Positions 1 to 8,334 of a stretch of DNA of 64,000 bases are shown here, one piece after another. A model generated the notes under the pieces. That model made no database searches, was not told the origin of the DNA, and worked only from the letters and a program-made list of their open reading frames with translations. Within the stretch, counting starts at the first letter, position 1. Each line of letters begins with the position of its first letter. A program made the position numbers and the translations under genes. This DNA is from Aurantimicrobium sp. MWH-Uga1 (lineage in GTDB: Bacteria; Actinomycetota; Actinomycetes; Actinomycetales; Microbacteriaceae): NCBI RefSeq assembly GCF_003325955.1, contig NZ_CP030929.1:372001-436000 (forward strand). Reading direction: 5' to 3'.

Positions 1-396
1 GAGTTGTTAGCAACATTGCTAGATGCTGAGGAGCGAACCAAAAACAACACTGGTCTTCACGTCAACCTAGCAATTGGCTATGGCGGCCGTGCCGAGATTG
101 CCGATGCTGTGAGAAGCATCATTTCAGAACACCAAGCACACGGTGGCAATCTCGATGACTTAGCCGAAAAGCTCACTCCTGAACTCATCAGCGACCACCT
201 CTACACAGGCGGACTTCCTGACCCAGACCTCGTCATTAGAACATCTGGTGAGCAGCGCTTGTCAGATTTTATGCTGTGGCAAAGCGCTCACTCCGAGTTC
301 TATTTCGTAGAAGCTCTTTACCCGGATTTACGTGAAGTCGACTTCCTACGTGCCATGCGTGACTACTCACGCAGAGAGCGTCGTTTCGGTGGATAA
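1..396 (+). CDS. uppS: Isoprenyl (undecaprenyl/decaprenyl) diphosphate synthase, 3' part
   Basis: This is the C-terminal part of a cis-prenyltransferase, which builds the polyprenyl diphosphate that becomes the lipid carrier for cell-wall glycans. The frame is open from the first base (codon GAG), so the N-terminal half with the catalytic Asp lies outside the window. The remaining 131 residues contain GYGGRAEI and the family's diphosphate-binding block DLVIRTSGEQRLSDFMLWQ, and end in RERRFGG. phoH follows after 88 bp and has its own promoter. The family assignment is firm. The chain length of the product (C50 or C55) cannot be read from this part. Confidence 0.93.
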   Translation, partial: ELLATLLDAEERTKNNTGLHVNLAIGYGGRAEIADAVRSIISEHQAHGGNLDDLAEKLTPELISDHLYTGGLPDPDLVIRTSGEQRLSDFMLWQSAHSEFYFVEALYPDLREVDFLRAMRDYSRRERRFGG

Positions 397-472
397 ACCC
401 TGTTGGATTACATCCAGATGACACTTAGCTGAACATCGGGCGTGTCGTCACAAAAGTGTGTGATGAGGGTCG

Positions 473-478
473 TACTTT
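473..478 (+). promoter_or_regulatory. Leaderless -10 box for phoH
   Basis: TACTTT is followed by exactly six bases and the phoH ATG at 485, and no Shine-Dalgarno sequence is visible. This fits transcription starting at the start codon. Confidence 0.55.
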
Positions 479-484
479 CATCAC

Positions 485-1846
485 ATGAGCCCACAAAGTA
501 GTGGCGCTAAGACTGGTCAATCCGGTCAGCGCCAGAAGTCCACTTCCTCATCCACAACCGAGCGTGTCTATGTCATAGATACCTCGGTTTTGTTGTCTGA
601 CCCCCAGGCACTGTTTCGCTTTGCCGAACATGCCGTGGTCATCCCGGTGGTGGTGATCAGTGAGCTGGAAAAGAAGCGCCATGATCCCGAGATAGGTTAC
701 TTTGCTCGGCAAGCTCTGCGCATTCTCGATGATCTGCGCATCAAGCATGAACGTTTAGATTTCCCCATCCCCATCGGGGAGGGTGGTTCGCTCCGAGTTG
801 AACTCAACCACTCCAACCAAGCAGTGCTTCCATCAGGACTGCAACTAGGTGATAACGACAGCCGCATCCTTGCTGTGGCAATGAACCTTGCTAATGACGG
901 TCTCAACGTCACCGTGGTTTCCAAAGACCTCCCCATGCGCGTCAAGGCTTCTTCTATCGGCATGAACGCCGAGGAATACCGTGCCGAGCTGGCTGTAGAC
1001 AGCGGTTGGATGGGGCACGAAGAGATTGACCTCAGCGCGGATGACATGGCCATCTTGTATGAAGATGAGGTGTTGCGCACCAGCGCTGTTAAGGACACCC
1101 CCATCAACACTGGGCTCATTATTCACTCAGACCGTGGCTCAGCTCTGGGCCGTGTGGTACATCAGGGTGAGATTGCTTTGGTGCGCGGAGATCGGGACAT
1201 CTTTGGCCTCCACGGTCGCTCGGCAGAGCAACGCCTGGCCATTGACATGCTGCTCGACCCCAGTATGGGGATCATCTCTTTGGGCGGTTCTGCCGGTACC
1301 GGAAAGTCGGCACTGGCATTGTGCGCAGGTCTAGAGGCAGTGCTGGAGCGTCAGCAACACAAGAAGATCATCGTCTTCCGTCCGCTCTACGCAGTTGGTG
1401 GCCAAGAGTTGGGCTACCTCCCTGGGGATAAAGAAGAGAAGATGAACCCCTGGGGTCAGGCCATCTTTGACACCTTGGGAGCTCTGGTCTCTGACAACGT
1501 CATGAATGAGGTTGTCGACCGCGGAATCCTGGAGGTTCTTCCGCTGACACACATTCGCGGCCGCTCACTTCACGATGCATTCGTCATCGTGGACGAGGCG
1601 CAGTCCCTCGAGCGTAACGTTCTGCTCACGGTGCTCAGCCGTATTGGCCAAAACTCTCGAGTTGTTCTCACTCATGACGTTGCTCAGCGAGACAACCTGC
1701 GAGTGGGTCGCCACGATGGCATTGCCAGCGTGATTGAAAGTCTGAAGGGACAGCCACTCTTCGGCCACATCACTCTGACCCGTTCTGAGCGCTCCGCAAT
1801 TGCGGCGCTCGTCACCGACCTCCTGGAGCGCCAGGAAGTCCTCTAG
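485..1846 (+). CDS. phoH: PhoH-family PIN-ATPase (PhoH2 type)
   Basis: A fused PIN ribonuclease domain and PhoH ATPase, the PhoH2 architecture described as an RNA helicase/RNase in actinobacteria. After a polar Ser/Thr-rich tail of about 25 residues, the PIN domain (about 28-165) shows YVIDTSVLL with its first acidic residue at Asp32, VISELEKK, and [10 protein letters not shown]. The PhoH domain (about 240-453) has Walker A GSAGTGKS at 268-275, Walker B FVIVDEAQ, and the arginine-containing LTRSERS near the C-terminus. The length of 453 residues is normal. The ATG at 485 is preferred because a -10 box sits six bases upstream. A stem-loop terminator follows. Confidence 0.93.
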   Translation: MSPQSSGAKTGQSGQRQKSTSSSTTERVYVIDTSVLLSDPQALFRFAEHAVVIPVVVISELEKKRHDPEIGYFARQALRILDDLRIKHERLDFPIPIGEGGSLRVELNHSNQAVLPSGLQLGDNDSRILAVAMNLANDGLNVTVVSKDLPMRVKASSIGMNAEEYRAELAVDSGWMGHEEIDLSADDMAILYEDEVLRTSAVKDTPINTGLIIHSDRGSALGRVVHQGEIALVRGDRDIFGLHGRSAEQRLAIDMLLDPSMGIISLGGSAGTGKSALALCAGLEAVLERQQHKKIIVFRPLYAVGGQELGYLPGDKEEKMNPWGQAIFDTLGALVSDNVMNEVVDRGILEVLPLTHIRGRSLHDAFVIVDEAQSLERNVLLTVLSRIGQNSRVVLTHDVAQRDNLRVGRHDGIASVIESLKGQPLFGHITLTRSERSAIAALVTDLLERQEVL

Positions 1847-1904
1847 ACGCCACGCGAATAGCTGGGGAGGAGAATACTCGTCGTCAGCTCACCCGCGGAC
1901 TGTG

Positions 1905-1931
1905 GATAGCCCTCGCACTGCGAGGGCTATC
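1905..1931 (+). terminator. Stem-loop after phoH
   Basis: A perfect 12-bp stem (GATAGCCCTCGC paired with its complement) closes a 3-nt loop between phoH and the prepilin peptidase gene. There is no long T run, so termination is inferred from the stem and its position. Confidence 0.65.
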
Positions 1932-1936
1932 TGCAT

Positions 1937-1942
1937 TAGCGT
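1937..1942 (+). promoter_or_regulatory. Leaderless -10 box for the prepilin peptidase gene
   Basis: TAGCGT is followed by six bases and the ATG at 1949. It lies immediately downstream of the terminator stem, so a new transcript starts here. Confidence 0.5.
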
Positions 1943-1948
1943 GAGCAC

Positions 1949-2452
1949 ATGACGTTGTGGCACATCATTCCGCTGGCCTATCTCGCGGTCGTGACGATTC
2001 CACTGGTGCGCATTGACTGGCGCACTCATCGACTTCCCAATGCCTGGGTGATGCCCGGTTATGCCGCTATCGCTATTGCCTGGATCGGCGTCTGGATCAG
2101 CACGGGGGAGTATCCACTCATACCTGCCATCTCAGCAGCAGGCTATTTCGGATTCCTTCTCATCTTTAGCTACGGCGGGGGAATGGGTATGGGGGATGTG
2201 AAGCTTGCCGGGGTTCTCGGTGGCGCTGCCGGGCTGATTGGTGCACCCACGGCCATTCTTTCTCCCGTTTTTGCATTTATCTTCGGAGGCCTTGCCTCAC
2301 TCGTGGTGTTAGTCATCACTTTGCGCAGGAGAAAAGATCTTCCCTTCTCTCAAGCTTGGGCGGTGACGAAAGAGACCCGTATTCCTTTTGGACCCTTCAT
2401 GCTGCTGGGGTTCTGGGTTGCCCTGGCGCTTACCGTGCTATTCGCAAGCTGA
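1949..2452 (+). CDS. A24-family prepilin peptidase
   Basis: A membrane aspartyl protease of the type IV prepilin leader peptidase family (short TadV/CpaA/PilD-core type). It cleaves the leader of prepilins or pseudopilins at the inner face of the membrane. The 167-residue protein has about six hydrophobic segments. The two catalytic Asp regions are visible: IDWRTHRLPN near residue 24 and GMGMGDVKLAG near residue 75. It lacks the N-terminal zinc-binding methyltransferase domain of full-length PilD, which is usual for the short form. No pilin genes lie nearby, so its substrate is unknown. Confidence 0.88.
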   Translation: MTLWHIIPLAYLAVVTIPLVRIDWRTHRLPNAWVMPGYAAIAIAWIGVWISTGEYPLIPAISAAGYFGFLLIFSYGGGMGMGDVKLAGVLGGAAGLIGAPTAILSPVFAFIFGGLASLVVLVITLRRRKDLPFSQAWAVTKETRIPFGPFMLLGFWVALALTVLFAS

Positions 2453-2453
2453 G

Positions 2454-2459
2454 TAAAGT
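2454..2459 (+). promoter_or_regulatory. Leaderless -10 box for the alpha/beta hydrolase gene
   Basis: TAAAGT overlaps the end of the upstream gene and is followed by six bases and the ATG at 2466. Confidence 0.5.
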
Positions 2460-2465
2460 GGGGCT

Positions 2466-3248
2466 ATGGCCGTCCCACAGATATACACCGTCTCTGATAC
2501 TCCCTCTGAGGAACTTGCAGCAGCAGACAACGTTTTAGTTCTTGGCAATGCCCTCGGCACTGATATTCATTTGTGGGAGAGGGCCATGCCTGCCCTCTCC
2601 GCGCACTATTCCATCGTGCGCTTTGATATGCCCGGGCACGGTAAATCACCTATTCCTAGCGATTCCTACACACTCGAAGACGTCGCTGATGCCGTCATCG
2701 CTTCGGCAGACAAGCTCGGAATTCAGAGGTTCGACTTTGCCGGGGTCTCCGTTGCTGGAGCCGTAGCTCTCGAGATTGCTCACAAATACCCAGACCGCAT
2801 TAAGCACTCTGTTGTGGTCTGTTCTGCTCCCTATATGGGAGGCCCAGAGGGGTGGAGTGAACGCATTGCTCAGGTCGAAGCGCAAGGAACGGTTTCACTC
2901 GTTCCTTCCCTGCCTGCCCGCTGGTTCTCTGATGATTTCATCACCAAAGATCCAGCAGCAGTGAAAGCACTTCTGGATATGGTCGCTACTACTGATGACT
3001 CCAGTTACATCAAAACATGTGAAGCACTTGGTGCCTTTGATGCAAGGGGATACCTTGCAGACATTCGTGTGCCCATTCTGGTGATCTCGGGAGAAATCGA
3101 TCCTGGTTCTCCTCCTGCAGCGGGTGCACTGATTGCTGACACAGTGCCGGGAGCACACCAGGTCATCATTGCCGGCGCATCACACCAGGCAGTTGTCGAA
3201 GCACCACTGGAGGTTGCCAAGGCAATGACGACCTTTTTGTCCAAGTAG
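2466..3248 (+). CDS. Alpha/beta hydrolase, 3-oxoadipate enol-lactonase-like
   Basis: A 260-residue alpha/beta-hydrolase. The nucleophile elbow is GVSVAGA (Ser near residue 94). The acid is probably the Asp of SGEIDPGSP and the histidine is in GASHQAVVEAP. The size and the FDMPGHGKS block resemble PcaD enol-lactonases and related carboxylic-ester hydrolases. No other beta-ketoadipate gene is nearby and the protocatechuate route in this window is meta cleavage, so an enol-lactonase role is doubtful. The substrate is unknown. It starts at a leaderless promoter and is followed after 9 bp by a CitE-like gene that has its own -10 box. Confidence 0.8.
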   Translation: MAVPQIYTVSDTPSEELAAADNVLVLGNALGTDIHLWERAMPALSAHYSIVRFDMPGHGKSPIPSDSYTLEDVADAVIASADKLGIQRFDFAGVSVAGAVALEIAHKYPDRIKHSVVVCSAPYMGGPEGWSERIAQVEAQGTVSLVPSLPARWFSDDFITKDPAAVKALLDMVATTDDSSYIKTCEALGAFDARGYLADIRVPILVISGEIDPGSPPAAGALIADTVPGAHQVIIAGASHQAVVEAPLEVAKAMTTFLSK

Positions 3249-3251
3249 TCT
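3246..3251 (+). promoter_or_regulatory. Leaderless -10 box for the CitE-like gene
   Basis: TAGTCT includes the stop codon of the upstream hydrolase gene (TAG, 3246-3248) and is followed by six bases and the ATG at 3258. Confidence 0.5.
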
Positions 3252-3257
3252 TTATCT

Positions 3258-4073
3258 ATGATTTCTGCAGAAATATCGCGGTCGTGGCTGCTTGTTAACG
3301 GGGCAAAAACTGAAGAGTTTGACATCGCTGCTTCATCTAAAGCTGACCAGATTGTTCTCGACATTGAAGACGCAGTAGACCCTTCGCAGAAGAACGTTGC
3401 CCGCGATGAGGTGGCCAAGTGGCTGGAAACGAAGCAAGCTTGGGTTCGCATCAACGATCGTGCATCTGATTTCTGGTCAGACGACATTGACCAGCTTCGG
3501 GACGTCCCCGGGTTATTGGGTGTCATGCTTGCCAAAACAGAAGATGGCTCACACGTCACTGAAACTTTTGACCGACTTGGCGGTAAGACTCGCGTGCTTG
3601 CCCTGGTTGAGTCGGCTCTGGGTATTGAAGAAGCTCGAGAGATTGCTTGCGCACGCGGAGCATTCCGTCTCGCCTTTGGCAGCGGTGACTACCGCCGCGA
3701 CACCGGAACCAGCGTGGAAGATATCGCGATGGCGTATCCTCGCTCGCGCCTGGTCGTGGCAAGCCGCATTGGAAACCTTCCTGGCCCCATCGATGGCCCC
3801 ACAGTTGGATCCAGCTATGGAATTCTGCGTGAGAAGTCAGAGCACGCAGTTGCCTTGGGCATGACCGGAAAGCTGTGTTTGCACCATGACCAAATCCCGG
3901 TCATCAATGAAGCAATCAGCCCCACGCAATCTGATGTCGCCTGGGCCAGAACATTCCTTGCAGACTTCGAAGCTCGCGGACGTGTTGTCCGCGACGGCAG
4001 TGACCTGCCTCGTTTGGGTCGTGCCGAGAAGATCGAGAAGTTGGCCGTTGCCTTCGGCATCAACCCTTCCTAG
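3258..4073 (+). CDS. HpcH/HpaI aldolase/citrate lyase (CitE-like) family protein
   Basis: A 271-residue TIM-barrel lyase of the CitE-like branch of the HpcH/HpaI family, which cleaves or condenses acyl-CoA or 2-oxo acids using Mg2+. Visible landmarks are the N-terminal RSWLLVNG, the metal/substrate region DQIVLDIEDAVDP (residues about 31-43), LALVESALGI with the catalytic Glu, and FGSGDY. The protein is shorter than true citrate lyase beta (about 290), and no CitD/CitF genes are near, so it probably acts alone, as malyl-CoA-type or beta-methylmalyl-type lyases do. Its stop codon overlaps the stop of the convergent small membrane gene (4070-4073). Confidence 0.82.
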   Translation: MISAEISRSWLLVNGAKTEEFDIAASSKADQIVLDIEDAVDPSQKNVARDEVAKWLETKQAWVRINDRASDFWSDDIDQLRDVPGLLGVMLAKTEDGSHVTETFDRLGGKTRVLALVESALGIEEAREIACARGAFRLAFGSGDYRRDTGTSVEDIAMAYPRSRLVVASRIGNLPGPIDGPTVGSSYGILREKSEHAVALGMTGKLCLHHDQIPVINEAISPTQSDVAWARTFLADFEARGRVVRDGSDLPRLGRAEKIEKLAVAFGINPS

Positions 4074-4312
4074 TTTGGACTGGAACTCTTTTTCGAGCTG
4101 AGCTTGACGTAAAGCCCCAATAGTCGGGGGACAATGACGTAGACCGCTAGAGGAACCACAATCAGCGTCAACACGAATGCCTTGAAGATGGGGTGTGTGT
4201 CACCAAGTAGTGGCATAAGAAACGTCAAACCCAGTGCAACCAGGGGGAAAATGGTCAGCCAGGTGATGAAGGCGCGAACGTGAACAGAGATCTGCTGGTG
4301 AGGATGTGCCAT
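4070..4312 (-). CDS. Small two-helix membrane protein of unknown function
   Basis: An 80-residue protein with two predicted membrane helices (about ITWLTIFPLVALGLTFL and FVLTLIVVPLAVYVIV) and a basic, Ser-rich C-terminus. I do not recognise the family with certainty. The pattern loosely resembles the membrane tail found on some antibiotic-biosynthesis-monooxygenase-like proteins. The ATG at 4312 is preferred over the GTG at 4321 because a -10 box (TAACGT) ends seven bases upstream of it. It converges on the CitE-like gene with overlapping stop codons. Confidence 0.6.
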   Translation of the reverse strand: MAHPHQQISVHVRAFITWLTIFPLVALGLTFLMPLLGDTHPIFKAFVLTLIVVPLAVYVIVPRLLGLYVKLSSKKSSSPN

Positions 4313-4319
4313 ACATCTC

Positions 4320-4325
4320 ACGTTA
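4320..4325 (-). promoter_or_regulatory. Leaderless -10 box for the small membrane gene
   Basis: On the minus strand TAACGT is followed by seven bases and the ATG at 4312. Confidence 0.45.
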
Positions 4326-4406
4326 GGGCAATTTTATTACTTCTCTCAGCCCACTCATAAGTTCGCTCGATACCGTGATGAGACATTCCCACTTATTGGA
4401 GTAACC

Positions 4407-4922
4407 ATGGCCGCGTCCACCCCAGAAACATTTGATCCTCCCCAAGAGCCCAAGTCCTCCTCCGCAAAGACTGCTCCATCCGGCACCAAACCTGCTGATG
4501 CTCCCGGTTCCGCTGTCACGTCATATCCTGGGCAGACCTTAGGAATAGTTGCTTTGGTGTTCGCTTTTTTTATGCCACTTCCCGCACTAGCGCTAGGAAT
4601 CATCGCGTGGGTCTGGTCCAACAAGGCAGGTAAGAATAATGTCTTGGCGAAAGTCGCTGTTGTTGTCAGCGGTGCCCTAAGCATTATCGGGATCTTCCTA
4701 CTGGGAATGTGGGTTGCCTTTACAGCAGCAGTATTCAGTGGACCTTTTGGTCCTGCGTACCCCGTTGGTGAAGTTCACGTCTCAGGTGGTGGCGATCACA
4801 TGATGTTTGAGGGTGACATGAATGACATGATGCACGAATTCGACCAGCTGGAAGGGGACATGAAGCACATGTTTCCCGCCCCCGGAGAGATGCCACAGCT
4901 TGAAGCACCCCAAAGCAACTAA
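4407..4922 (+). CDS. DUF4190-type membrane protein with Met/His-rich tail
   Basis: A 171-residue protein with a Pro/Ser/Ala-rich cytoplasmic start (residues 1-45), two membrane helices in the arrangement of DUF4190 (LGIVALVFAFFMPLPALALGIIAW, then VAVVVSGALSIIGIFLLGMWVAF), and a C-terminal tail of about 50 residues. The tail is unusually rich in Met, His, Asp and Glu (for example DHMMFEGDMNDMMHEF). Its function is unknown. The tail composition could bind metal, but that is a guess. A GGAG ribosome-binding site precedes the ATG. A stem-loop follows, so the gene appears monocistronic. Confidence 0.72.
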   Translation: MAASTPETFDPPQEPKSSSAKTAPSGTKPADAPGSAVTSYPGQTLGIVALVFAFFMPLPALALGIIAWVWSNKAGKNNVLAKVAVVVSGALSIIGIFLLGMWVAFTAAVFSGPFGPAYPVGEVHVSGGGDHMMFEGDMNDMMHEFDQLEGDMKHMFPAPGEMPQLEAPQSN

Positions 4923-4939
4923 TTCTTTTTGTGAGCTCG

Positions 4940-4964
4940 ATACCACCGGTTTTTCCGGGGGTAT
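4940..4964 (+). terminator. Stem-loop with T-rich loop after the DUF4190 gene
   Basis: ATACCaCCGG pairs with CCGGgGGTAT around a five-T loop, with one mismatch. It separates the housekeeping genes from the aromatic island. Confidence 0.5.
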
Positions 4965-5040
4965 TTGCGTTATCACCGAGAACTCCCATTGATGGGATTG
5001 TGTTGGGTAACATGACCTTGAGGCACTCAACAAGGTGGTG

Positions 5041-5811
5041 ATGGTGGCACACAACAAAGCTGAAACAGCTGAATCCAGCAGTGTCACCTCGCGCGCACTG
5101 TCTGTGCTCTCTGCTTTTGAGAATTCTCCAGGGGCACTTTCTGTTGCCCGTATTTCGCAGCGTTCTGGTTTGCCCCTGTCCACCACCTATCGTCTCGTGC
5201 ATGAGTTGGAAGAGTGGGGCGGTCTGGATAAGACGTCGGATGGCAAATATCAAGTGGGTATGCGCATCTGGGAGTTGGGCCAGTTAGCTGGTCGTCGTTT
5301 GCGAGACCGGGCTCACCCCTTCTTGCAAGATCTTTTTGATCTCACTCACGAGAACGTGCACATGGCGGTGCGCGAGGGAACCCAAACTCTTTACACCGAC
5401 AAGATTTATGGTTCTCGCAAAGTGCCCCTCATTTCACGCGTGGGTGGCAGGCTGCCTCTGCATGCCACGGCCGTCGGCCGTGTGCTGTTGGCAGCCCAAC
5501 CTGAATGGTTTATCGAGGCCTATTTCGAGCGTGAATTGGAAACGCCCACTCCGAAAACAGTGGTTGATCCTGAGATTCTTCGTGCCGAAATAGATGAAGT
5601 GCAGCGCACTGGGTATTCCATCACGATTGAGCAAATGCGTGTGGGGCAGTTCTCTCTTGCGCTGCCGGTCATCGTTGATGGTCAGACCATCGCTGCGGTG
5701 GGTATGGTGCTCGATAAAGCAAAGATTGGTGAGGTTCGCCGCTTGATGCCTCTGATGCGAGGAACGGTCGAAAGTATCCAATCTTCGATGTCTGGCCGGG
5801 CTATTCGCTAA
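5041..5811 (+). CDS. IclR-family transcriptional regulator 1 (candidate cre regulator)
   Basis: A 256-residue IclR-type regulator. An N-terminal winged helix (about 15-75, containing ISQRSGLPLSTTYRLVHELE) precedes the effector-binding domain (about 85-250, with GRLPLHATAVGRVLLA and a C-terminal IAAVGMVLD). IclR proteins often control aromatic-acid operons by binding the pathway substrate. It lies 140 bp upstream of the P450 gene in the same direction, so it is the best candidate to control the cre-like operon. Three tandem starts are possible (GTG 5035, GTG 5038, ATG 5041). The ATG is chosen because AAGG sits five bases before it. Confidence 0.88.
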   Translation: MVAHNKAETAESSSVTSRALSVLSAFENSPGALSVARISQRSGLPLSTTYRLVHELEEWGGLDKTSDGKYQVGMRIWELGQLAGRRLRDRAHPFLQDLFDLTHENVHMAVREGTQTLYTDKIYGSRKVPLISRVGGRLPLHATAVGRVLLAAQPEWFIEAYFERELETPTPKTVVDPEILRAEIDEVQRTGYSITIEQMRVGQFSLALPVIVDGQTIAAVGMVLDKAKIGEVRRLMPLMRGTVESIQSSMSGRAIR

Positions 5812-5869
5812 CTATTTTTCCCACGTTTTTCCTGTATTTACGCGGGGGAGAAAAATTCTTTCAATGTCA

Positions 5870-5886
5870 TTCTCATTGAGTGAGAA
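5870..5886. promoter_or_regulatory. Palindrome upstream of the P450 operon, candidate operator
   Basis: TTCTCA-TTGAG-TGAGAA is a perfect 6-5-6 inverted repeat in the 140-bp gap between the iclR gene and the P450 gene. A second dyad overlaps it (TCAATG 5861-5866 with CATTGA 5874-5879). A possible -35 (TTTACC, 5900) and -10 (TGTAAA, 5922) lie just downstream, so a regulator bound here would be placed as an activator. Binding by IclR 1 is inferred from proximity. Confidence 0.5.
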
Positions 5887-5951
5887 ACATGTCTATCTGT
5901 TTACCTCCGACAGGTCGACTATGTAAATAAGCAGTTCAAGGAGGAACGCAC

Positions 5952-7178
5952 ATGGGTGCAACCACATACCACGGATACGAGCCCTTCAACATGAAGGACC
6001 CCTTCCCCGCTTACGCTGAGCTTCGCCGCGAAGAGCCCGTGATGTATGACGACCGCATCGGTTACTACGTAGTCTCCCGTTACGATGACGTCAAAGCAGT
6101 CTTCGAAGACTGGGAGAGCTTCTCTTCGGAAAATGCTCAGGCTCCTGTTCGCCCCATGGGTGCACCTGCCAAAAAGATCATGGAAGAAGGCGGCTTCACC
6201 GCCTACTCAGGATTGTCTGCTCGCATTCCGCCAGAGCACACCCGCATTCGCTCCATTGCCTCCAAGGCGTTCACTCCTCGCCGCTACAAAGTTCTCGAAC
6301 CTGCTATTCGCGAAAACGTCGACATCATGATTGACAAGATGCTCGCCGCGGGAGAACCCGGAGATATTCTCAGCGACATCGCCAACGACCTGCCCACAAT
6401 CACCATCTTGACCTTGTTCGGTGTTCCCATTTCTCGCATTCCTGAAATCAAGAAGTGGTCCGGTAGTCGTGCCTTAATGACCTGGGCAGAGCTCACCGAT
6501 GAGGAACAGATTCCTCACGCACACAACCTCGTTGAGTACTGGAACTTCTGCCAGGAAGTTGTGGCCAACAACAAGGCAAACCCTGGACAAGATAACCTCG
6601 CTGCTGACCTGTTAAAGCTTCAGGCTGAAGGCAACGACATCTCTGACCACGAAATTGCATCCCTGCTCTATTCGATGCTTTTCGCCGGTCACGAAACAAC
6701 CACGACCCTGATCTCGAACTCGCTGCGCATGCTGCTGTCAAACCCGGAAACTTACCAAGCTCTCGTGGAAGATCCCGAGAAGATTCCCGGCGCCATCGAC
6801 GAAGTACTGCGCATGGCCGGAAGCATTGTGGCCTGGCGTCGCAAGGCAACCCGCGATGCAGAAATCGCCGGAGTCAAGATTCCTGAAGGATCTGGCGTGC
6901 TCCTACTCATGGGCTCGGCAAACCGCGATGCCAGTGTGTTTGAGAACCCCGATGTCTTTGACATCGGTCGCGAAAACGCCCGTAACCACATGTCTTTTGG
7001 ATACGGAATCCACTTCTGCCTCGGAAACCTCCTTGCAAAACTGCAGGGCAAGGTTGCTTTGGAAGAAATCACCAAGAAAATTCCAACCCTGCGACTGATG
7101 CCAGGCGCAGATATCAACTTCATCGAAAATCTCTCCTTCCGGGTACCAACGTCGGTACCAGTTGAGTGGACCAAGTAA
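5952..7178 (+). CDS. creJ: Cytochrome P450, CreJ-like alkylphenyl-phosphate hydroxylase
   Basis: A 408-residue class I bacterial P450. Seen: the I-helix oxygen-activation motif AGHETT (245-250), the K-helix ExxR (Glu284-Arg287) and the haem loop FGYGIHFCLG with ligand Cys356. It has no membrane anchor or fused reductase, so it needs partners, and a ferredoxin and a ferredoxin reductase are encoded in the same operon. In C. glutamicum, CreJ (CYP288) oxidises the methyl group of 4-cresyl phosphate. The same gene set and order here support that role. The P450 family is certain, and the substrate is inferred from context. AAGGAGG precedes the ATG at a good distance. Confidence 0.85.
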   Translation: MGATTYHGYEPFNMKDPFPAYAELRREEPVMYDDRIGYYVVSRYDDVKAVFEDWESFSSENAQAPVRPMGAPAKKIMEEGGFTAYSGLSARIPPEHTRIRSIASKAFTPRRYKVLEPAIRENVDIMIDKMLAAGEPGDILSDIANDLPTITILTLFGVPISRIPEIKKWSGSRALMTWAELTDEEQIPHAHNLVEYWNFCQEVVANNKANPGQDNLAADLLKLQAEGNDISDHEIASLLYSMLFAGHETTTTLISNSLRMLLSNPETYQALVEDPEKIPGAIDEVLRMAGSIVAWRRKATRDAEIAGVKIPEGSGVLLLMGSANRDASVFENPDVFDIGRENARNHMSFGYGIHFCLGNLLAKLQGKVALEEITKKIPTLRLMPGADINFIENLSFRVPTSVPVEWTK

Positions 7179-7187
7179 AGGAAAACC

Positions 7188-8258
7188 ATGGGAAAGTACA
7201 CCTTCGCTTTTGACAGCACTGAAACTCCAGAACACGACCGTCTAGGCGGGAAGTGCACCAGCCTGGCCATCATGACCAACGCTGGTATGCCTGTTCCTCC
7301 CGGATTCGCGGTCACCACCGACGCATTTGATGCCGTGATGAACCAGACCACGCTGCGCGATCACATCGTCAAGCACCTCGACGGTCTTGACCCCAACGAT
7401 GTGACCGATGTGGACACCCGTGCAGCTCACATCCGTGAACTGATCATGACTCAGGAAGTACCTGCAGATGTGCGCGATGAAACAATCGCCGCCTACAAGA
7501 AGCTCATGGATCTCTGTGGCGGTGAAGTCCCTGTCGCCGTTCGCTCCAGCGCTACCGCTGAAGATTTGCCTGACGCCAGTTTCGCTGGACAGCAGGACAC
7601 CTACCTCTGGATTATCGGCCAAGAGGCAGTCATGCAGAAGATTCGTGAATGCTGGGCATCCCTGTACACCGCGCGTGCCATCACCTACCGCATGGCAAAC
7701 AACATCCCCGATGAGGGTCTCTCGATGGCTGTTGCCGTTCAGAAGATGGTCAACTCTCGCACCTCCGGTGTTGCCATGACCATTGACCCCAGCAACGGTG
7801 ACAAGTCCAAGATTGTTGTCGACTCCAGTTGGGGCCTGGGTGAGATGGTTGTCTCGGGTGAAGTCACACCAGATAACTTCCTTATCGACAAAGTCATGAT
7901 GCACATCATCAACCGCACCATTTCTGACAAGCACGAAGAACTCGTGCCTTCAGGTCATGGCACCGTGATCCGCAAGGAAGTCGACGCCGAGCGTCGCAAC
8001 AGTCCTAGCCTCAGCGATGAAGAGCTCATTCAGGTTGCAACCCTAGCTAAGGCTGCACACAAACACTACGGAACAGTTCAGGACATTGAGTGGGCTATTG
8101 ACGCCGACCTTCCTGCAGGTTCCAACGTTCTCCTTCTGCAAAGCCGCCCCGAAACGGTGTGGTCGCAGAAGAAGCAGGAAGTGAAGATCACTTCCACCGG
8201 TTCCGGTATTGAAGCGATCACAAAGTCGCTGATGGCCCAAATCGGAGACCGCAAGTAA
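7188..8258 (+). CDS. creI: PEP-synthase-like ATP-binding subunit of an alkylphenol kinase (CreI-like)
   Basis: A 356-residue protein that corresponds to only the N-terminal ATP-grasp part of PEP synthase/pyruvate phosphate dikinase. Seen: GGKCTSLAIM near residue 22, PVAVRSSATAEDLPDASFAG with the ATP-site Arg and Ser residues, GEMVVSGEVTPDNFLID, and LLLQSRPET at the end. It would charge the phosphohistidine of the partner subunit encoded next. Split enzymes of this kind phosphorylate phenols: phenylphosphate synthase in Thauera and CreHI for 4-cresol in Corynebacterium. The subunit letter is assigned from gene order (J-I-H). The gene starts 9 bp after the P450 gene. A 76-bp gap without an ORF follows. 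Confidence 0.82.
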   Translation: MGKYTFAFDSTETPEHDRLGGKCTSLAIMTNAGMPVPPGFAVTTDAFDAVMNQTTLRDHIVKHLDGLDPNDVTDVDTRAAHIRELIMTQEVPADVRDETIAAYKKLMDLCGGEVPVAVRSSATAEDLPDASFAGQQDTYLWIIGQEAVMQKIRECWASLYTARAITYRMANNIPDEGLSMAVAVQKMVNSRTSGVAMTIDPSNGDKSKIVVDSSWGLGEMVVSGEVTPDNFLIDKVMMHIINRTISDKHEELVPSGHGTVIRKEVDAERRNSPSLSDEELIQVATLAKAAHKHYGTVQDIEWAIDADLPAGSNVLLLQSRPETVWSQKKQEVKITSTGSGIEAITKSLMAQIGDRK

Positions 8259-8334
8259 AGCCCCACAACAACGGCAACACCTGCACCAATAAACCCTGTA
8301 ACACCAGTCTCGACGATGAGAAAGGCACCACCAC

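Noticed and set aside
2466..3248. PcaD, 3-oxoadipate enol-lactonase
   Set aside because: The fold and elbow fit loosely, but no ortho-cleavage gene is present in the window and the catabolic route is meta cleavage. Kept as a hydrolase of unknown substrate.
7242..7934. Open frame of 230 codons antisense to creI
   Set aside because: Composition is His/Val/Asp-rich without any motif. The sense strand encodes a clear ATP-grasp domain.
8259..8334. Hidden small gene or riboswitch in the gap between creI and creH
   Set aside because: The 76 bases hold no plausible start with a ribosome-binding site and no stable stem visible by eye. Treated as an ordinary operon gap.
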